From Oceaniferula marina (lineage in GTDB: Bacteria > Verrucomicrobiota > Verrucomicrobiia > Verrucomicrobiales > Akkermansiaceae), in assembly GCF_013391475.1 (NCBI RefSeq), contig NZ_JACBAZ010000004.1, forward strand, positions 496,001 to 560,000: a stretch of DNA of 64,000 nt. Reading direction: 5' to 3'. Within the stretch, counting starts at the first letter, position 1; every line of letters starts with the position of its first letter. The position numbers were made by a program, and so were the translations under genes. This document shows positions 17,477 to 26,316 of the stretch, in pieces. A model generated the notes under the pieces. That model was not told the origin of the DNA. It ran no database searches and worked only from the letters and a program-made list of their open reading frames with translations.

Positions 17477-18754
17477 ATGTCATCTTGCTGCTCATCCGGT
17501 CCCAACGATCCCGAAAAACCAAGCGCTGCAGCAACCGACACGCCAAAAACAAGCAGGCGCATTCCCGGTATTGAGCTCGGAGCCAAGCCAGCCGGCAAGC
17601 CTTCGTTTGACCTCAATGCGGGATTAAACACCTCGAGCGGCAGTGAGAAACAAGATCTGCCCGCTAAGGGCAAAAGCTGCTGCTGTGCTCCAACAAGTGA
17701 GGCCAAGTCCAAGCCAGCAAGTGCTTCCTGCTGTGGTGCAAGTGGTAAGCAAACCTTTGATTGGCTGCTCTGGGGATCCTTGACCGTGGTCTTTTTCGCC
17801 TACCTTTGTCACCTCTTCTTTTCGGATAGCCTCCCCCACCAAGCCGCTCATTTTTCTGCCGGAGTTTTCGAACTGATGAATAGCATGTGGTGGGGACTGG
17901 CACTCGGCATTGTCGCCGTCGGTGTTCTGGGCTGGGTGCCTCGTGAATGGGTTGCCGCCGTGCTCGGCAAACCTGGAACTCCACAAGGCATTATCCGAGC
18001 CATGGCTGCCGGTTTGCTCCTGGACCTCTGCAACCACGGCATCCTACTCGTGGCGATGAAACTCTACGAACGAGGCGCCTCACTCGGGCAGACACTCGCC
18101 TTCCTGATTGCCAGCCCATGGAACTCCCTGTCTCTGACATTGATCCTCGTCGCCCTCATCGGGCTCAAGTGGACGCTCCTTTTCATTCTGCTCTCCGGCA
18201 TCATCGCGGTCATCACCGGACTCATTGTCGAGGCGCTGGTCAGGCTTGGAAAACTCCCCAAAAACCCGAATCATGTCGATCTGCCGGATAACTTCCAGCT
18301 ATGGAAGGAAATCCGAAAAACGGTCCGTATTTCAAAAATGAACCACACTCTGGCCGCCAAAATGCTATCAGCCGGGCTCAGTGGTTCCACCATGATCCTA
18401 CGCTGGATTTTCTTCGGAACGGTCCTCGCCGCAGCGATCCGTGCCTTTGTCCCCCATGACCTCTTCGCAGACTGGTTTGGCCCGACCTGGGTCGGTGTGC
18501 TACTCACGCTGCTAGCAGCGACCATCATCGAAGTCTGCTCGGAAGGGTCCAGCCCGATCGCAGCCGACCTCGTCACCCGGGCTAATGCACCGGGTAACGG
18601 TTTCGCTTTTCTGATGGCCGGTGCCGCTACTGACTACACTGAGATCATGGCGCTGCGTGAAACCACGCGCTCCTGGAAGGCCACATTCATTTTACCCATC
18701 CTCACCCTGCCACAAGTGGTGGTGGTAGCATGGATTTTGAACGCCTTCGCGTGA
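17477..18754 (+). CDS. DUF318/ArsP-YraQ-type permease with Cys-rich N-terminal extension
   Basis: The 425-residue protein belongs by its membrane part to the permease family PF03773 (UPF0718; includes YraQ and the organoarsenical exporter ArsP). About eight to ten helices follow residue 95, with motifs AVLGKPGTPQGIIRAMAAG, LLDLCNHGILLVAMKLYERG and IASPWNSLSLTL in the first half, and IIEVCSEGSSPIAADL in the second. The first 90 residues are a soluble tail with three Cys clusters: C4-C5, C68-C69-C70 and C85-C86 (SSCCSSG, KSCCCAP, ASCCGAS). The clusters suggest thiol-reactive metal or metalloid binding. Substrate unknown. Its stop lies 4 bases from the stop of the convergent TPR gene. Confidence 0.87.
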   Translation: MSSCCSSGPNDPEKPSAAATDTPKTSRRIPGIELGAKPAGKPSFDLNAGLNTSSGSEKQDLPAKGKSCCCAPTSEAKSKPASASCCGASGKQTFDWLLWGSLTVVFFAYLCHLFFSDSLPHQAAHFSAGVFELMNSMWWGLALGIVAVGVLGWVPREWVAAVLGKPGTPQGIIRAMAAGLLLDLCNHGILLVAMKLYERGASLGQTLAFLIASPWNSLSLTLILVALIGLKWTLLFILLSGIIAVITGLIVEALVRLGKLPKNPNHVDLPDNFQLWKEIRKTVRISKMNHTLAAKMLSAGLSGSTMILRWIFFGTVLAAAIRAFVPHDLFADWFGPTWVGVLLTLLAATIIEVCSEGSSPIAADLVTRANAPGNGFAFLMAGAATDYTEIMALRETTRSWKATFILPILTLPQVVVVAWILNAFA

Positions 18755-18758
18755 TGGG

Positions 18759-19328
18759 TTATTGCTCGGGTTGGACATCCCTTGGCCGGGGACGAATCAC
18801 GATGGCGTGGGTATCGTATCGCGTTTGCCCATCCACTTGATCGGTAATGTATTTCAGTAATGTTTCAGCTGGAACTTTACTCAATCGCAGGGTCACCGTC
18901 TTGCCTTTGAAGAGACTTTTACTGTCCTGAACGATAATATTGGGGCTCTTTTTATCCTTGGAGTTCGTCTTAATATGGGAAGACAAAACCTCCACGGACT
19001 CCTGCACGGTGGCTTTTTCCAAATTCACTTCAGGAATAATCACCTGCTTCAACAGCTTCTTGCGTTGATTGGTCTCCAGAGTGCTCATGTTGGATTGAAT
19101 ATACACCAACTGCCTTCTGGCTTGTGGGTGACTGGGGTACAGCTTGAGCACTTCGCGAAAACTCGTTTTTGCCAAATTGTATTTCCCTTCATTCATAGCG
19201 ACCACTCCTTGCTGGTAATATGCCCTGGCCTTGTCGGCCCGCTCATCAGCAGCATGTGAAGTGGAAACAACCGAGGCACAGACGCCAAGCGTCAATGCCA
19301 CAACTATACTTGTGGTTCTCTTTTTCAT
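18759..19328 (-). CDS. Secreted TPR protein with secretin/STN-like C-terminal domain
   Basis: The 189-residue protein has a signal peptide (residues 1-27, ending SHAADERAD), one tetratricopeptide-like hairpin (about 32-70: KARAYYQQGVVAMNEGKYNL, then LYPSHPQARRQL) and a C-terminal domain of about 85 residues (VNLEKATVQESVEVLSSHIK, then ITDQVDGQTRYDTHAIVIRP). The C-terminal domain resembles the STN/secretin N-terminal short domain. Such two-part proteins recur in Verrucomicrobia and Planctomycetes, where a role in secretin-type assemblies has been guessed. No secretin gene is nearby. Confidence 0.82.
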   Translation of the reverse strand: MKKRTTSIVVALTLGVCASVVSTSHAADERADKARAYYQQGVVAMNEGKYNLAKTSFREVLKLYPSHPQARRQLVYIQSNMSTLETNQRKKLLKQVIIPEVNLEKATVQESVEVLSSHIKTNSKDKKSPNIIVQDSKSLFKGKTVTLRLSKVPAETLLKYITDQVDGQTRYDTHAIVIRPRPRDVQPEQ

Positions 19329-19729
19329 TTTTTGGATCGTGGTTAGGTGTGAACTTATCAGGCATCTAAAAAAGATAAACCGATAAGACTACCTACAAAA
19401 TATCCATCAGATAAAGAGAGTCAAGAAAGAAGAGCATCTTATACCACTCCGCAAAACAGACGAGACGATTGATCGTTGTTGAGGTATTTGGAAAAGCACT
19501 GCGTGATCCATGAGAGTTCCGGATGAATGACTCCTTTGGCTTTGTTTCTCCTTAGTCATGGTGCCCGCACCATTCCTTCGTCGTGCCTTACCAAAGAACT
19601 CATTCATCTCGGCTATCGTCCCGTCTGTTTTACTACTTGGTATTATCCTGCAAGGAAGAAATTCCAGTTAAAAACTTTTCAGCCCATCCCTAACCTAAAC
19701 AAACACATCAAGCCTGAGCCGGGCGTTTA
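19329..19729. other. Intergenic stretch of 401 bases holding a dispersed repeat
   Basis: No convincing gene was found; small open frames on both strands have no start context or recognisable composition. The stretch contains the leader of the TPR gene and an inverted-repeat-bounded element (19442-19642), described separately. Confidence 0.75.
19442..19642 (+). repeat. Inverted-repeat-bounded intergenic element, copy A
   Basis: The 28-base ends 19442-19469 and 19615-19642 are inverted copies of each other (22 of 28 positions match, core AAAACAGACG). Positions 19442-19567 are collinear with 59272-59147 on the other strand. Shared blocks include a 22-base identical stretch at 19451-19472, TTCCGGATGA at offset 66 and AGTCATG at offset 103, with equal spacing in both copies. 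It encodes no recognisable protein. It may be a MITE-like mobile element or a repeated structured RNA. Confidence 0.75.
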
Positions 19730-22288
19730 CTATTTCATCGAAGCAAGGTATTCGACCAAATCACTGAATTGTTTAAGCGTCAGATCATTGACCAAGCCTG
19801 GCCCCATCAACGTAGAGGTTTGCTTTTGAATGCTTTTCACCTCCGAGGCCTTGAGGGTCGTGGCAATCCCAGCGATGTTGTGAACCACCACCTTCTCCGA
19901 GGTTTTCTCAACGAGCGTCCCCAGATGTTGCGCTCCATTGTTCATCGTCACGCTCACCCAGGATTCCGCAATCGTAGCATCGGGTTTGAGAATCGACTCG
20001 GCTATCTGCTCCCGGTTCATGACCTTTCCAAGGCTCAACAAATCAGGCCCCTTGATTACATCTCCCGCTTTGATGTTATGGCAAGCCACACAACTCAGAG
20101 ACGACAATACTTTCTGCCCCCGCTTCTTGTTTCCCTTGTGCTTACCCAGAGCGAGCATCACGTCCTCGATCGATGTTCTTCCGACCTCCCCTTTCGATCC
20201 TTTTCCGGACTTCTTGGCCACCTCTACTTTTCCAATTCCTTCCAAATTCATACGGTGTCGGTTCGCCACAGCAGTTAAAAACGAATTCTGACCAGCATCC
20301 GCGGCAGCCCATTCCTTACGGAACACCTGCTCGATTTTTTCCGATTCACTCCATTGAACCGGCACATAATACGGCCCTCGTGTATCGGGTCGGGTTCCCC
20401 ACCACCAGGAGCCGTCGTAATCCGCCTCCTTGTGATAAAGGCGCCCGAGAGACGTCAATAAATCACGCCGCAGACCAGCGTCTTTTGTTTGATCTAATTT
20501 TTTCAAAAGCCCGCTGACGACCTCGGGTTCGTGCATCCAGCGCAATGCCCACAAAGCACCACCTCGGCTTGTTCCATCCAAGGCTTGCAAACAAGCATCC
20601 ACGGCTTGAAGTCGAATCAAAGCCTGCACAGCAACGTGGGGAACAAGAACTGCCGCATGAGGCGTTGCGTGAGGGCCTCCTTGGTGACCTTTTTGTTTCG
20701 ATGGTGGAGCAGGTGCTGGAGGGACGGCCACTGCCAAAAGCTGATGCGCTACCGACGGTTGACCGATGCGACCCAAGGCAACTGCAGACGCCAGCTGAAC
20801 CCGTGGGTTCTGATCCTTCAGCCCCGCGAAAAAGGGATCAAGAGGCAAGCCGGACACATAAGGCAATCGATCTGCAGCGGCTCTCAGAGCCCACTCACGA
20901 AGCTCAGGCGTCTCGGCCAAACCAAGCAGACCAGCTTGCGCATCATCTCCTAACATTTGCGCGTAAGTAAAGAGTGCCGCCACGCGGGATTCCAATGAGC
21001 AGGATGCGTCGCCCGCTATTTTCAAAATCTGGGGAGCCAGACTTTTTGAGCGTGCTAACAACTCCTGTTGAACATGCAATCTGACCGTCGCACTTTCAGA
21101 CTTCAGACCTTTCATCAAGGCCGTGTCGGACAATTTTTCCAAGTGGGGAAAAGCAACATACTTCCAAGCTTTCGGCACCACACGTTGGATGTATCCCTTA
21201 CGGGCATTACCCTTGTATCCCGCACCTTCCCAGGCCGCGAGGTATAGCCGACCGGAACCATCCACATCCACATCGGTCAGCTGGGAACAGGAAATGAACT
21301 TTTCCTGCTGCTGGGTAAAGGAAGCTCCATCTTTTTGGAGACGGTGGATAAACAGTTGGTTGCGGCCCCAGTCCCCCATCATCGGCACATTATTGTATGC
21401 CTTTGGCCACCCCGGCTCCTGCAAAAACAAACTCCCGGTTCCCGATCCACCTCCGAGGTCGGCGAGAGCCGGGATGATTTCGTCGGTGAAATGCTTGTAT
21501 AGGACCGGATAACCATACTGCCCCGACTGGATATGATGAATAAAGCGGACATTCCAGCCACCACCATCATTGGTATTACCACGGGTGTAGATATTCATAA
21601 ACGGATCAATCGCCACATCATAAATATTCCGCAGGCCATGCGTATACATCTCCATCTCCGTACCATCGGGCCGGACACGTAACACTCCGCCTCCCAGTTG
21701 GGTCAGCTTTTTACCATCCGCCCCCTCAGCATCAACAAAACCATAATCGCCCACCGCAATGTAAATCCAACCATCGATCCCCATCCGAATCCCATTGGTG
21801 GTATGGTCCGCACCGCGTGATTGGTTATGCTTCAAAGTAGATACATTTTTAATCAATCGCTTACCCGGGCCATCAGCGACACCATCCTGATCAAGGTCCT
21901 CAAACACACTTAAATGCATTCCACTGACCACCCCGGTCGACTCAGGAATCTCGGTGTGCAGCACAAAAAGCCGGCGCCCAACGGCCATCAAACCCCTTGG
22001 ATTCCCAAGCTCAACAAAAACCGACGATGTGTCTGCCTGACCATCACCATTGGTATCCACCAGCTTCACCACCCTGCCTTTGCCTGCACCTTTCCCCAAT
22101 GACCCATTCATATCCACCCCAACGTAAACGTCTCCATTCGGGGCCGCACTTAAACAGGACGGGCTGGGAGTCAAACGGTGGTCAGCAAAACGAGTCGATT
22201 GAAACCCTTCCGGCATGGCCGAAAGTATTCCGGGAAGAACCGATCCAAAAACGACTGAACATAGAAGGGAAAAACGCAAAGAAGACAT
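19730..22288 (-). CDS. PVC-type membrane-bound dehydrogenase: beta-propeller, HEAT repeats, c-type haem domain
   Basis: The 852-residue secreted protein has a signal peptide (MSSLRFSLLCSVVFGSVLPG) and a six-bladed propeller of the PQQ-sugar-dehydrogenase/NHL type (about residues 25-375; DGWIYIAVGDYGFVDAEGA, then GTEMEMYTHGLRNIYDVAID). An alpha-helical HEAT-like region (about 390-620) and a C-terminal cytochrome c domain (about 725-852) follow, with the haem site CVACH (SLSCVACHNIKAGDVIKG) and candidate axial Met. This modular type is a hallmark of Planctomycetes and Verrucomicrobia and is thought to oxidise sugars or alcohols in the periplasm. Start at ATG 22288, where the signal peptide begins; the upstream in-frame extension is discounted. 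Confidence 0.92.
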   Translation of the reverse strand: MSSLRFSLLCSVVFGSVLPGILSAMPEGFQSTRFADHRLTPSPSCLSAAPNGDVYVGVDMNGSLGKGAGKGRVVKLVDTNGDGQADTSSVFVELGNPRGLMAVGRRLFVLHTEIPESTGVVSGMHLSVFEDLDQDGVADGPGKRLIKNVSTLKHNQSRGADHTTNGIRMGIDGWIYIAVGDYGFVDAEGADGKKLTQLGGGVLRVRPDGTEMEMYTHGLRNIYDVAIDPFMNIYTRGNTNDGGGWNVRFIHHIQSGQYGYPVLYKHFTDEIIPALADLGGGSGTGSLFLQEPGWPKAYNNVPMMGDWGRNQLFIHRLQKDGASFTQQQEKFISCSQLTDVDVDGSGRLYLAAWEGAGYKGNARKGYIQRVVPKAWKYVAFPHLEKLSDTALMKGLKSESATVRLHVQQELLARSKSLAPQILKIAGDASCSLESRVAALFTYAQMLGDDAQAGLLGLAETPELREWALRAAADRLPYVSGLPLDPFFAGLKDQNPRVQLASAVALGRIGQPSVAHQLLAVAVPPAPAPPSKQKGHQGGPHATPHAAVLVPHVAVQALIRLQAVDACLQALDGTSRGGALWALRWMHEPEVVSGLLKKLDQTKDAGLRRDLLTSLGRLYHKEADYDGSWWWGTRPDTRGPYYVPVQWSESEKIEQVFRKEWAAADAGQNSFLTAVANRHRMNLEGIGKVEVAKKSGKGSKGEVGRTSIEDVMLALGKHKGNKKRGQKVLSSLSCVACHNIKAGDVIKGPDLLSLGKVMNREQIAESILKPDATIAESWVSVTMNNGAQHLGTLVEKTSEKVVVHNIAGIATTLKASEVKSIQKQTSTLMGPGLVNDLTLKQFSDLVEYLASMK

Positions 22289-22398
22289 AAAACACTGAGG
22301 GTTGAGGCACAATACAATACATTGCGCCAAATGATTTCGATTCTACATCGCCACCTCCCTCAATCTTTCAATCATCCTCGATACTGACACGCCCATGA

Positions 22399-24099
22399 TC
22401 AAACCCGCTCCAAGAGAACAGCGCTCAATCCCATTTCAAAATCCTGGCTCACCTCCACGCCTTTGGCCAAAATTTGGATCGAATAATAGCCGGGTTTGGG
22501 CTCATCAATTTTCAACGGAATTTTCACCACCCCCAATGACCGTTTATCCACTTGATAACGATCAACCTGATCCTCCAGATCCTTGTGCGTCGCACGAATT
22601 TCAAGGGCCAGGTCACAATGGTTTTGGATCATGTACAAGGTCACCAACAAGCTCCCGCTGTGGCCTTCAGGGATGCGCAAATCCACTCTCCATCCCTCAC
22701 CCTCTTTAGCTCCACCCACCTTCGAACCCATAACCGCCCGCTGAGGAGTAATGGTGGTTCCACCGGCCTGATAAATCACCGATGTTTCCGAACGGATGAA
22801 CTCAGAGAATTCGCCTATGGCGAGAATGTTTCGAATATAGGATCCTCCATCTTTCAACATACGGGCAGACGACGCCGGTATTCCTGTGACAACTGTCCAG
22901 TCCAGGGTATTCGAACCATCAAACTGAATCTTTACCGGCTTGCTCTTTGTCAGTAGTTCGCCAATCAAATGCGTTGGTTGAAGTTGCACTAATGTGGGGT
23001 CCGCTTTTCCACGACCTAAATCTGCCTCTTCAGGTTCATCCGGGCGGAAAATCAAAATCAAGATCAAGACCAATAAAAGAACAATCACCACTCCCACCGC
23101 AGCCAGCAACATCTTGCCCTCTTTGTTCATCGGCTTTGAAGCGCCCAGAGCCTTCTTTGGTTTCTTGGCTTTCTTTTTCGATTTTTTTGATGACTCAGCC
23201 GACACGGTCACCGGCTCGGATATCTTTGGCTGCATCGGATCCGGCTGCTCGGGCACATCGACCGCCTGAGTGACACCAGGCACATTCGGTGCCGGGGCCT
23301 TCAGAGTAATCGCATGCAAGGCCTCCATCGCCTCCTTACTGGATGCCGGCCGCTGATCCTTGGGGCCTGCTACCAGCCACATCACCCAATCGGCAAAATC
23401 CTGCTGAACACCTTGCACATAAGTGCTCAGATGCGGCAATCCACCATCTTGGTATGCCTGGGCACACTCCTCGTGGGTCTTACCCGCGTATGGGTGGCCA
23501 CCCACGAGTGCAATGTAACAAAGCTGCCCAAGGGTGAAGAGATCCGACTGCCCGTCCGGCTGACTTTTTCCATCCCCCAATTCGGGAGCCATCAATACCG
23601 GATCAGCCATGATGACATGCGTTCCACAAATCATCGCCGATATGCGATCCAAACCAAAATCGACAATCAAGTACCGGTGCCCGCCGCGAACCCGGGCCAG
23701 ACGCTTTACCGAATCCGTGCGTAACGCCCCGTGAAACAGCCCGGATGAATGCGCCGCATGCAAGGCATCCAGCAAATCAACCGCCATGTTATGCACCCCG
23801 ACCTGATTCAGCGCCCCCTGCGCAAGGCGGTCAGCCAATGACTCCCCCTCAATAAACTGGGTCACCATGTAGTATCCATCCTCATTTTTGGCGATATCGT
23901 AAATCGTCAGTAGATTCGGATGCTGCAAGGCACATAGTTTTCCCGTGTATTGCGAAAACTCCTCCGGGCGCTCTTTCCCTTCAACCTGCTCAAAATCACG
24001 ATACACAACCCTACGCTGCAAGGTCGTATCCTGCGCCAAATACACTGAGCCAAGTTGGTCTTTTTCAAGTAAATCGATGGTCTGATAGCGCTCAGTCAT
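22399..24099 (-). CDS. Receptor-like Ser/Thr pseudokinase A
   Basis: The 566-residue protein has a protein-kinase fold domain (about residues 5-265), a Lys-rich linker, one transmembrane helix (about 330-356, LLAAVGVVIVLLLVLILILI) and an extracytoplasmic domain of about 200 residues. Kinase landmarks are altered: the ATP-anchoring Lys of subdomain II is Arg34 (VVYRDF), and the catalytic loop HRDLKxxN reads H123-G-A-L-R-T-D-S, so the catalytic Asp is Ala125. DFG (D147) and APE (171-173) are kept. It is therefore predicted to be catalytically dead and to act by binding. It is collinear with the next gene (positions 1-150 without gaps). The extracytoplasmic domain is beta-rich and unrecognised. 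Confidence 0.9.
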   Translation of the reverse strand: MTERYQTIDLLEKDQLGSVYLAQDTTLQRRVVYRDFEQVEGKERPEEFSQYTGKLCALQHPNLLTIYDIAKNEDGYYMVTQFIEGESLADRLAQGALNQVGVHNMAVDLLDALHAAHSSGLFHGALRTDSVKRLARVRGGHRYLIVDFGLDRISAMICGTHVIMADPVLMAPELGDGKSQPDGQSDLFTLGQLCYIALVGGHPYAGKTHEECAQAYQDGGLPHLSTYVQGVQQDFADWVMWLVAGPKDQRPASSKEAMEALHAITLKAPAPNVPGVTQAVDVPEQPDPMQPKISEPVTVSAESSKKSKKKAKKPKKALGASKPMNKEGKMLLAAVGVVIVLLLVLILILIFRPDEPEEADLGRGKADPTLVQLQPTHLIGELLTKSKPVKIQFDGSNTLDWTVVTGIPASSARMLKDGGSYIRNILAIGEFSEFIRSETSVIYQAGGTTITPQRAVMGSKVGGAKEGEGWRVDLRIPEGHSGSLLVTLYMIQNHCDLALEIRATHKDLEDQVDRYQVDKRSLGVVKIPLKIDEPKPGYYSIQILAKGVEVSQDFEMGLSAVLLERV

Positions 24100-24172
24100 A
24101 ATTCAATGGTGTGTACCCGTGAGGATGATTTTTTCAGCGAATACCTGCGAACGCTAGCAAACATCCTATAGG

Positions 24173-24185
24173 ATAGCACGCTCGA
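24173..24185 (-). promoter_or_regulatory. Upstream motif of pseudokinase A shared with pseudokinase B
   Basis: On the minus strand the sequence TCGAGCGTGCTAT lies 74-86 bases upstream of the ATG. An almost identical TCGGGCGTGCTAT lies 68-80 bases upstream of the paralogous gene, while the rest of the leaders differ. GTGCTAT could be part of an extended -10 element, or the word an activator site. Confidence 0.45.
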
Positions 24186-24335
24186 AAATAAAGAATTCTC
24201 ACATCCATCCAGCCTTGACGACCAGGCATCTCGCAATCCCTCACCACCAAGCAAACCAAGCAATTTCCAGACCAGCGAGAAAGAAAATGTCCTCCCTCCC
24301 CAGGGTTCCTACATTAGAGAGATTATCTCGGTGAC

Positions 24336-24466
24336 GCCTGCGGCGCTGACAGGATTGCCAGGATTTTCATTTTCAAATGATCAAAGTTTGCTCAAAATCT
24401 ATCGCTACCTTCTAAAAAATTCTGTAAATCCTCTTCAATCATGTGAATCCTGTCAGCGCCGCAGGC
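24336..24466. repeat. Palindromic element with perfect 21-bp inverted ends
   Basis: The ends 24336-24356 and 24446-24466 are exact inverted copies (GCCTGCGGCGCTGACAGG plus ATT). Just inside each end is a degenerate repetition of CAGGATT-type words, including GCCAGGATTTTCA on the left and AATCCTCTTCAATC on the right. The spacer is AT-rich. This resembles REP or MITE-like extragenic elements rather than a terminator. Confidence 0.85.
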
Positions 24467-24518
24467 TGTTAGCCCGTGGTGTATGCACACTGCCTCCCCC
24501 CCAAGTCGCAAAAAACGA

Positions 24519-26249
24519 CTAGTACTTCTGTATTTGAATCGCCTGTAAGCCCATACTGAAGTCCCGACTGGAATCCTCGGATTTGGCCGACACCTTAATG
24601 GCATAAAAACCTCCGGCCTGAGGCGAACGAATCACCATCGGAACCTTAAACACCCCGGGCGTCCCAGCGGTCATTCTCAGTTTTTCAGGTGCATCCTGCC
24701 CCGGTAATTTTACCTCAAACTCATAATCACAACGGTCTTGGATTAAATAAAAAGTGACGAGCACTGGCCCCTGATGCTTTTTGGGCACCCTCAACATCGT
24801 CTGCCACCCATGCCCGTAGTTAGCCAAGCCCCGCACCGAGTCCGTCATCGCGCCCTGCGGCTGATGCTCCATGCCATTCCCTTCATACCGAACCAACGCC
24901 GACGGCATCTGAAATTGATCATAATCTCCACTGGTAAACAAACTAGCCAGGAACGTTCCATCCTGATGATCCAGACGCTCAGACGAAACAGGCGCGCCGG
25001 TCACCAGCGTCCAATCCAATACCTCGCCACCATCCAGCACCACTTTCGGTAAAGTATCATCCGGCTTCAAACCACATAAACGAGACGCGTCCAACAAAAA
25101 GACCGGGCCATCACCCATCACCCGCTCACGACCGTCGCCTCCGTCCGACGCATCCCCATTTCCCCGGGTCAGCATACTCACCCCAATCACGAGAATCAGA
25201 CAAAGCAATGCCGCCCCTGCTCCCATCATCACACGGGTCTGCTTAGGCATCGCCATCAATTTCTCTTTTATCCCTCCACTCTTGGGTGAAATGGCCTGCC
25301 CGGGTGATGGCTCAGGTGGAACTTCTGAAGCCATGGCCTGAGTCTGGTTTGCAGCCACCGCTTGAGCCTGAATTCCGGACTGGGGAACGACTGCGGGAGG
25401 CGCAACCTCGGCAACCGCCTGAGTCATTCCCGGAATCGTCGATGCAGGAGCGTTGACGGTGATCTCATGCAAGCCGATCATGGCGGCCTCTGCCGATTCT
25501 GGTCGGTCGGCAGGATCTGCGGCTACCATCCGCATAATCCAATCGGCAAAATCCTGTTGGAGTTCGGGAGCATACTGTTTCACGTCGGGCATACCTCCTT
25601 GCTGATACGCCTGGATGTATTCATCCACTGTATTCCCAGACATGGGGTGCCCCCCGGCAACCGCGATATAACACAACTGCCCAAGAGCAAATAAATCACC
25701 TTGCTCGTTCGGCTTGGCGCCTTCCAAAAGTTCCGGCGCGCTCAATTCCAAATCGGACGATACATCATCCCGGCCACCCAACATCGCCGATAGGGTATCC
25801 AACCCCAAGTCCCCAACCAAATAGCGATGCCCACCACGAACCCGGTCAATTCTGCTCACAGAGTCCGAACGCAAGGCTCCGTGAATGAGACCTACAGAAT
25901 GAATCGCATGCAAGGCATCCAATAAATCCGATGCCATATTAAAAACGCCCGTCACACTCAAACTCCCCCGCTTCAGGCGATCCACCAAAGCCTCAGAATC
26001 CACATATTGAGTCACCATGTAATACCCTTCATCATTGTGATCGATATCATAAATCGTCAATAGATTCGGGTGCTGCAGGGCACACAACTTGCCGGTAAAA
26101 GAAGCAAAATGTTCAGGCAAGCTCTCAGCGGACTGGCTCTCAAATTTCCTAAAAACCACCTTGCGCTGCAAGGTCACATCAAGGGCCATATAAACATCTC
26201 CGAGACGATCTTTCTCGAGAAGACTGGTGATTTCGTAACGATTGGACAT
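24519..26249 (-). CDS. Receptor-like Ser/Thr pseudokinase B
   Basis: The 576-residue paralogue of pseudokinase A has the same order: kinase-like domain (about 5-265), Pro/Gln/Ala-rich linker, one helix (about 345-366, VMMGAGAALLCLILVIGVSM) and a C-terminal extracytoplasmic beta-rich domain. Shared stretches include TGKLCALQHPNLLTIYDI and SVxRxxRVRGGHRYL. It is even more degraded: subdomain II Lys is Arg34, the catalytic loop is H123-G-A-L-R-S-D-S and DFG has become D147-L-G. The extracytoplasmic domains end similarly (GFYAIKVSAKSEDSSRDFSMG compared with YYSIQILAKG in A). A role as a non-enzymatic sensor or scaffold is inferred. Confidence 0.9.
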   Translation of the reverse strand: MSNRYEITSLLEKDRLGDVYMALDVTLQRKVVFRKFESQSAESLPEHFASFTGKLCALQHPNLLTIYDIDHNDEGYYMVTQYVDSEALVDRLKRGSLSVTGVFNMASDLLDALHAIHSVGLIHGALRSDSVSRIDRVRGGHRYLVGDLGLDTLSAMLGGRDDVSSDLELSAPELLEGAKPNEQGDLFALGQLCYIAVAGGHPMSGNTVDEYIQAYQQGGMPDVKQYAPELQQDFADWIMRMVAADPADRPESAEAAMIGLHEITVNAPASTIPGMTQAVAEVAPPAVVPQSGIQAQAVAANQTQAMASEVPPEPSPGQAISPKSGGIKEKLMAMPKQTRVMMGAGAALLCLILVIGVSMLTRGNGDASDGGDGRERVMGDGPVFLLDASRLCGLKPDDTLPKVVLDGGEVLDWTLVTGAPVSSERLDHQDGTFLASLFTSGDYDQFQMPSALVRYEGNGMEHQPQGAMTDSVRGLANYGHGWQTMLRVPKKHQGPVLVTFYLIQDRCDYEFEVKLPGQDAPEKLRMTAGTPGVFKVPMVIRSPQAGGFYAIKVSAKSEDSSRDFSMGLQAIQIQKY

Positions 26250-26316
26250 GATCTAGGTGGGAATCTGCAGTGATCACTCCCTGCAGGCACCTCCCGATTA
26301 ACAAACTGCAAAGGAA

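Larger units (their letters stand above)
24100..24518. other. Intergenic stretch of 419 bases with palindromic element
   Basis: No gene was seen. The stretch holds the leader of pseudokinase A (with a motif shared with pseudokinase B at 24173-24185) and a 131-base element with 21-base inverted ends (24336-24466). Confidence 0.75.

Noticed and set aside
19407-19607. 66-codon minus-strand open frame
   Set aside because: It lies within the inverted-repeat element and has no recognisable composition or start context.
24336-24466. Terminator for pseudokinase B
   Set aside because: The arms are 89 bases apart with no T tract next to an arm, so a repeat element fits better.
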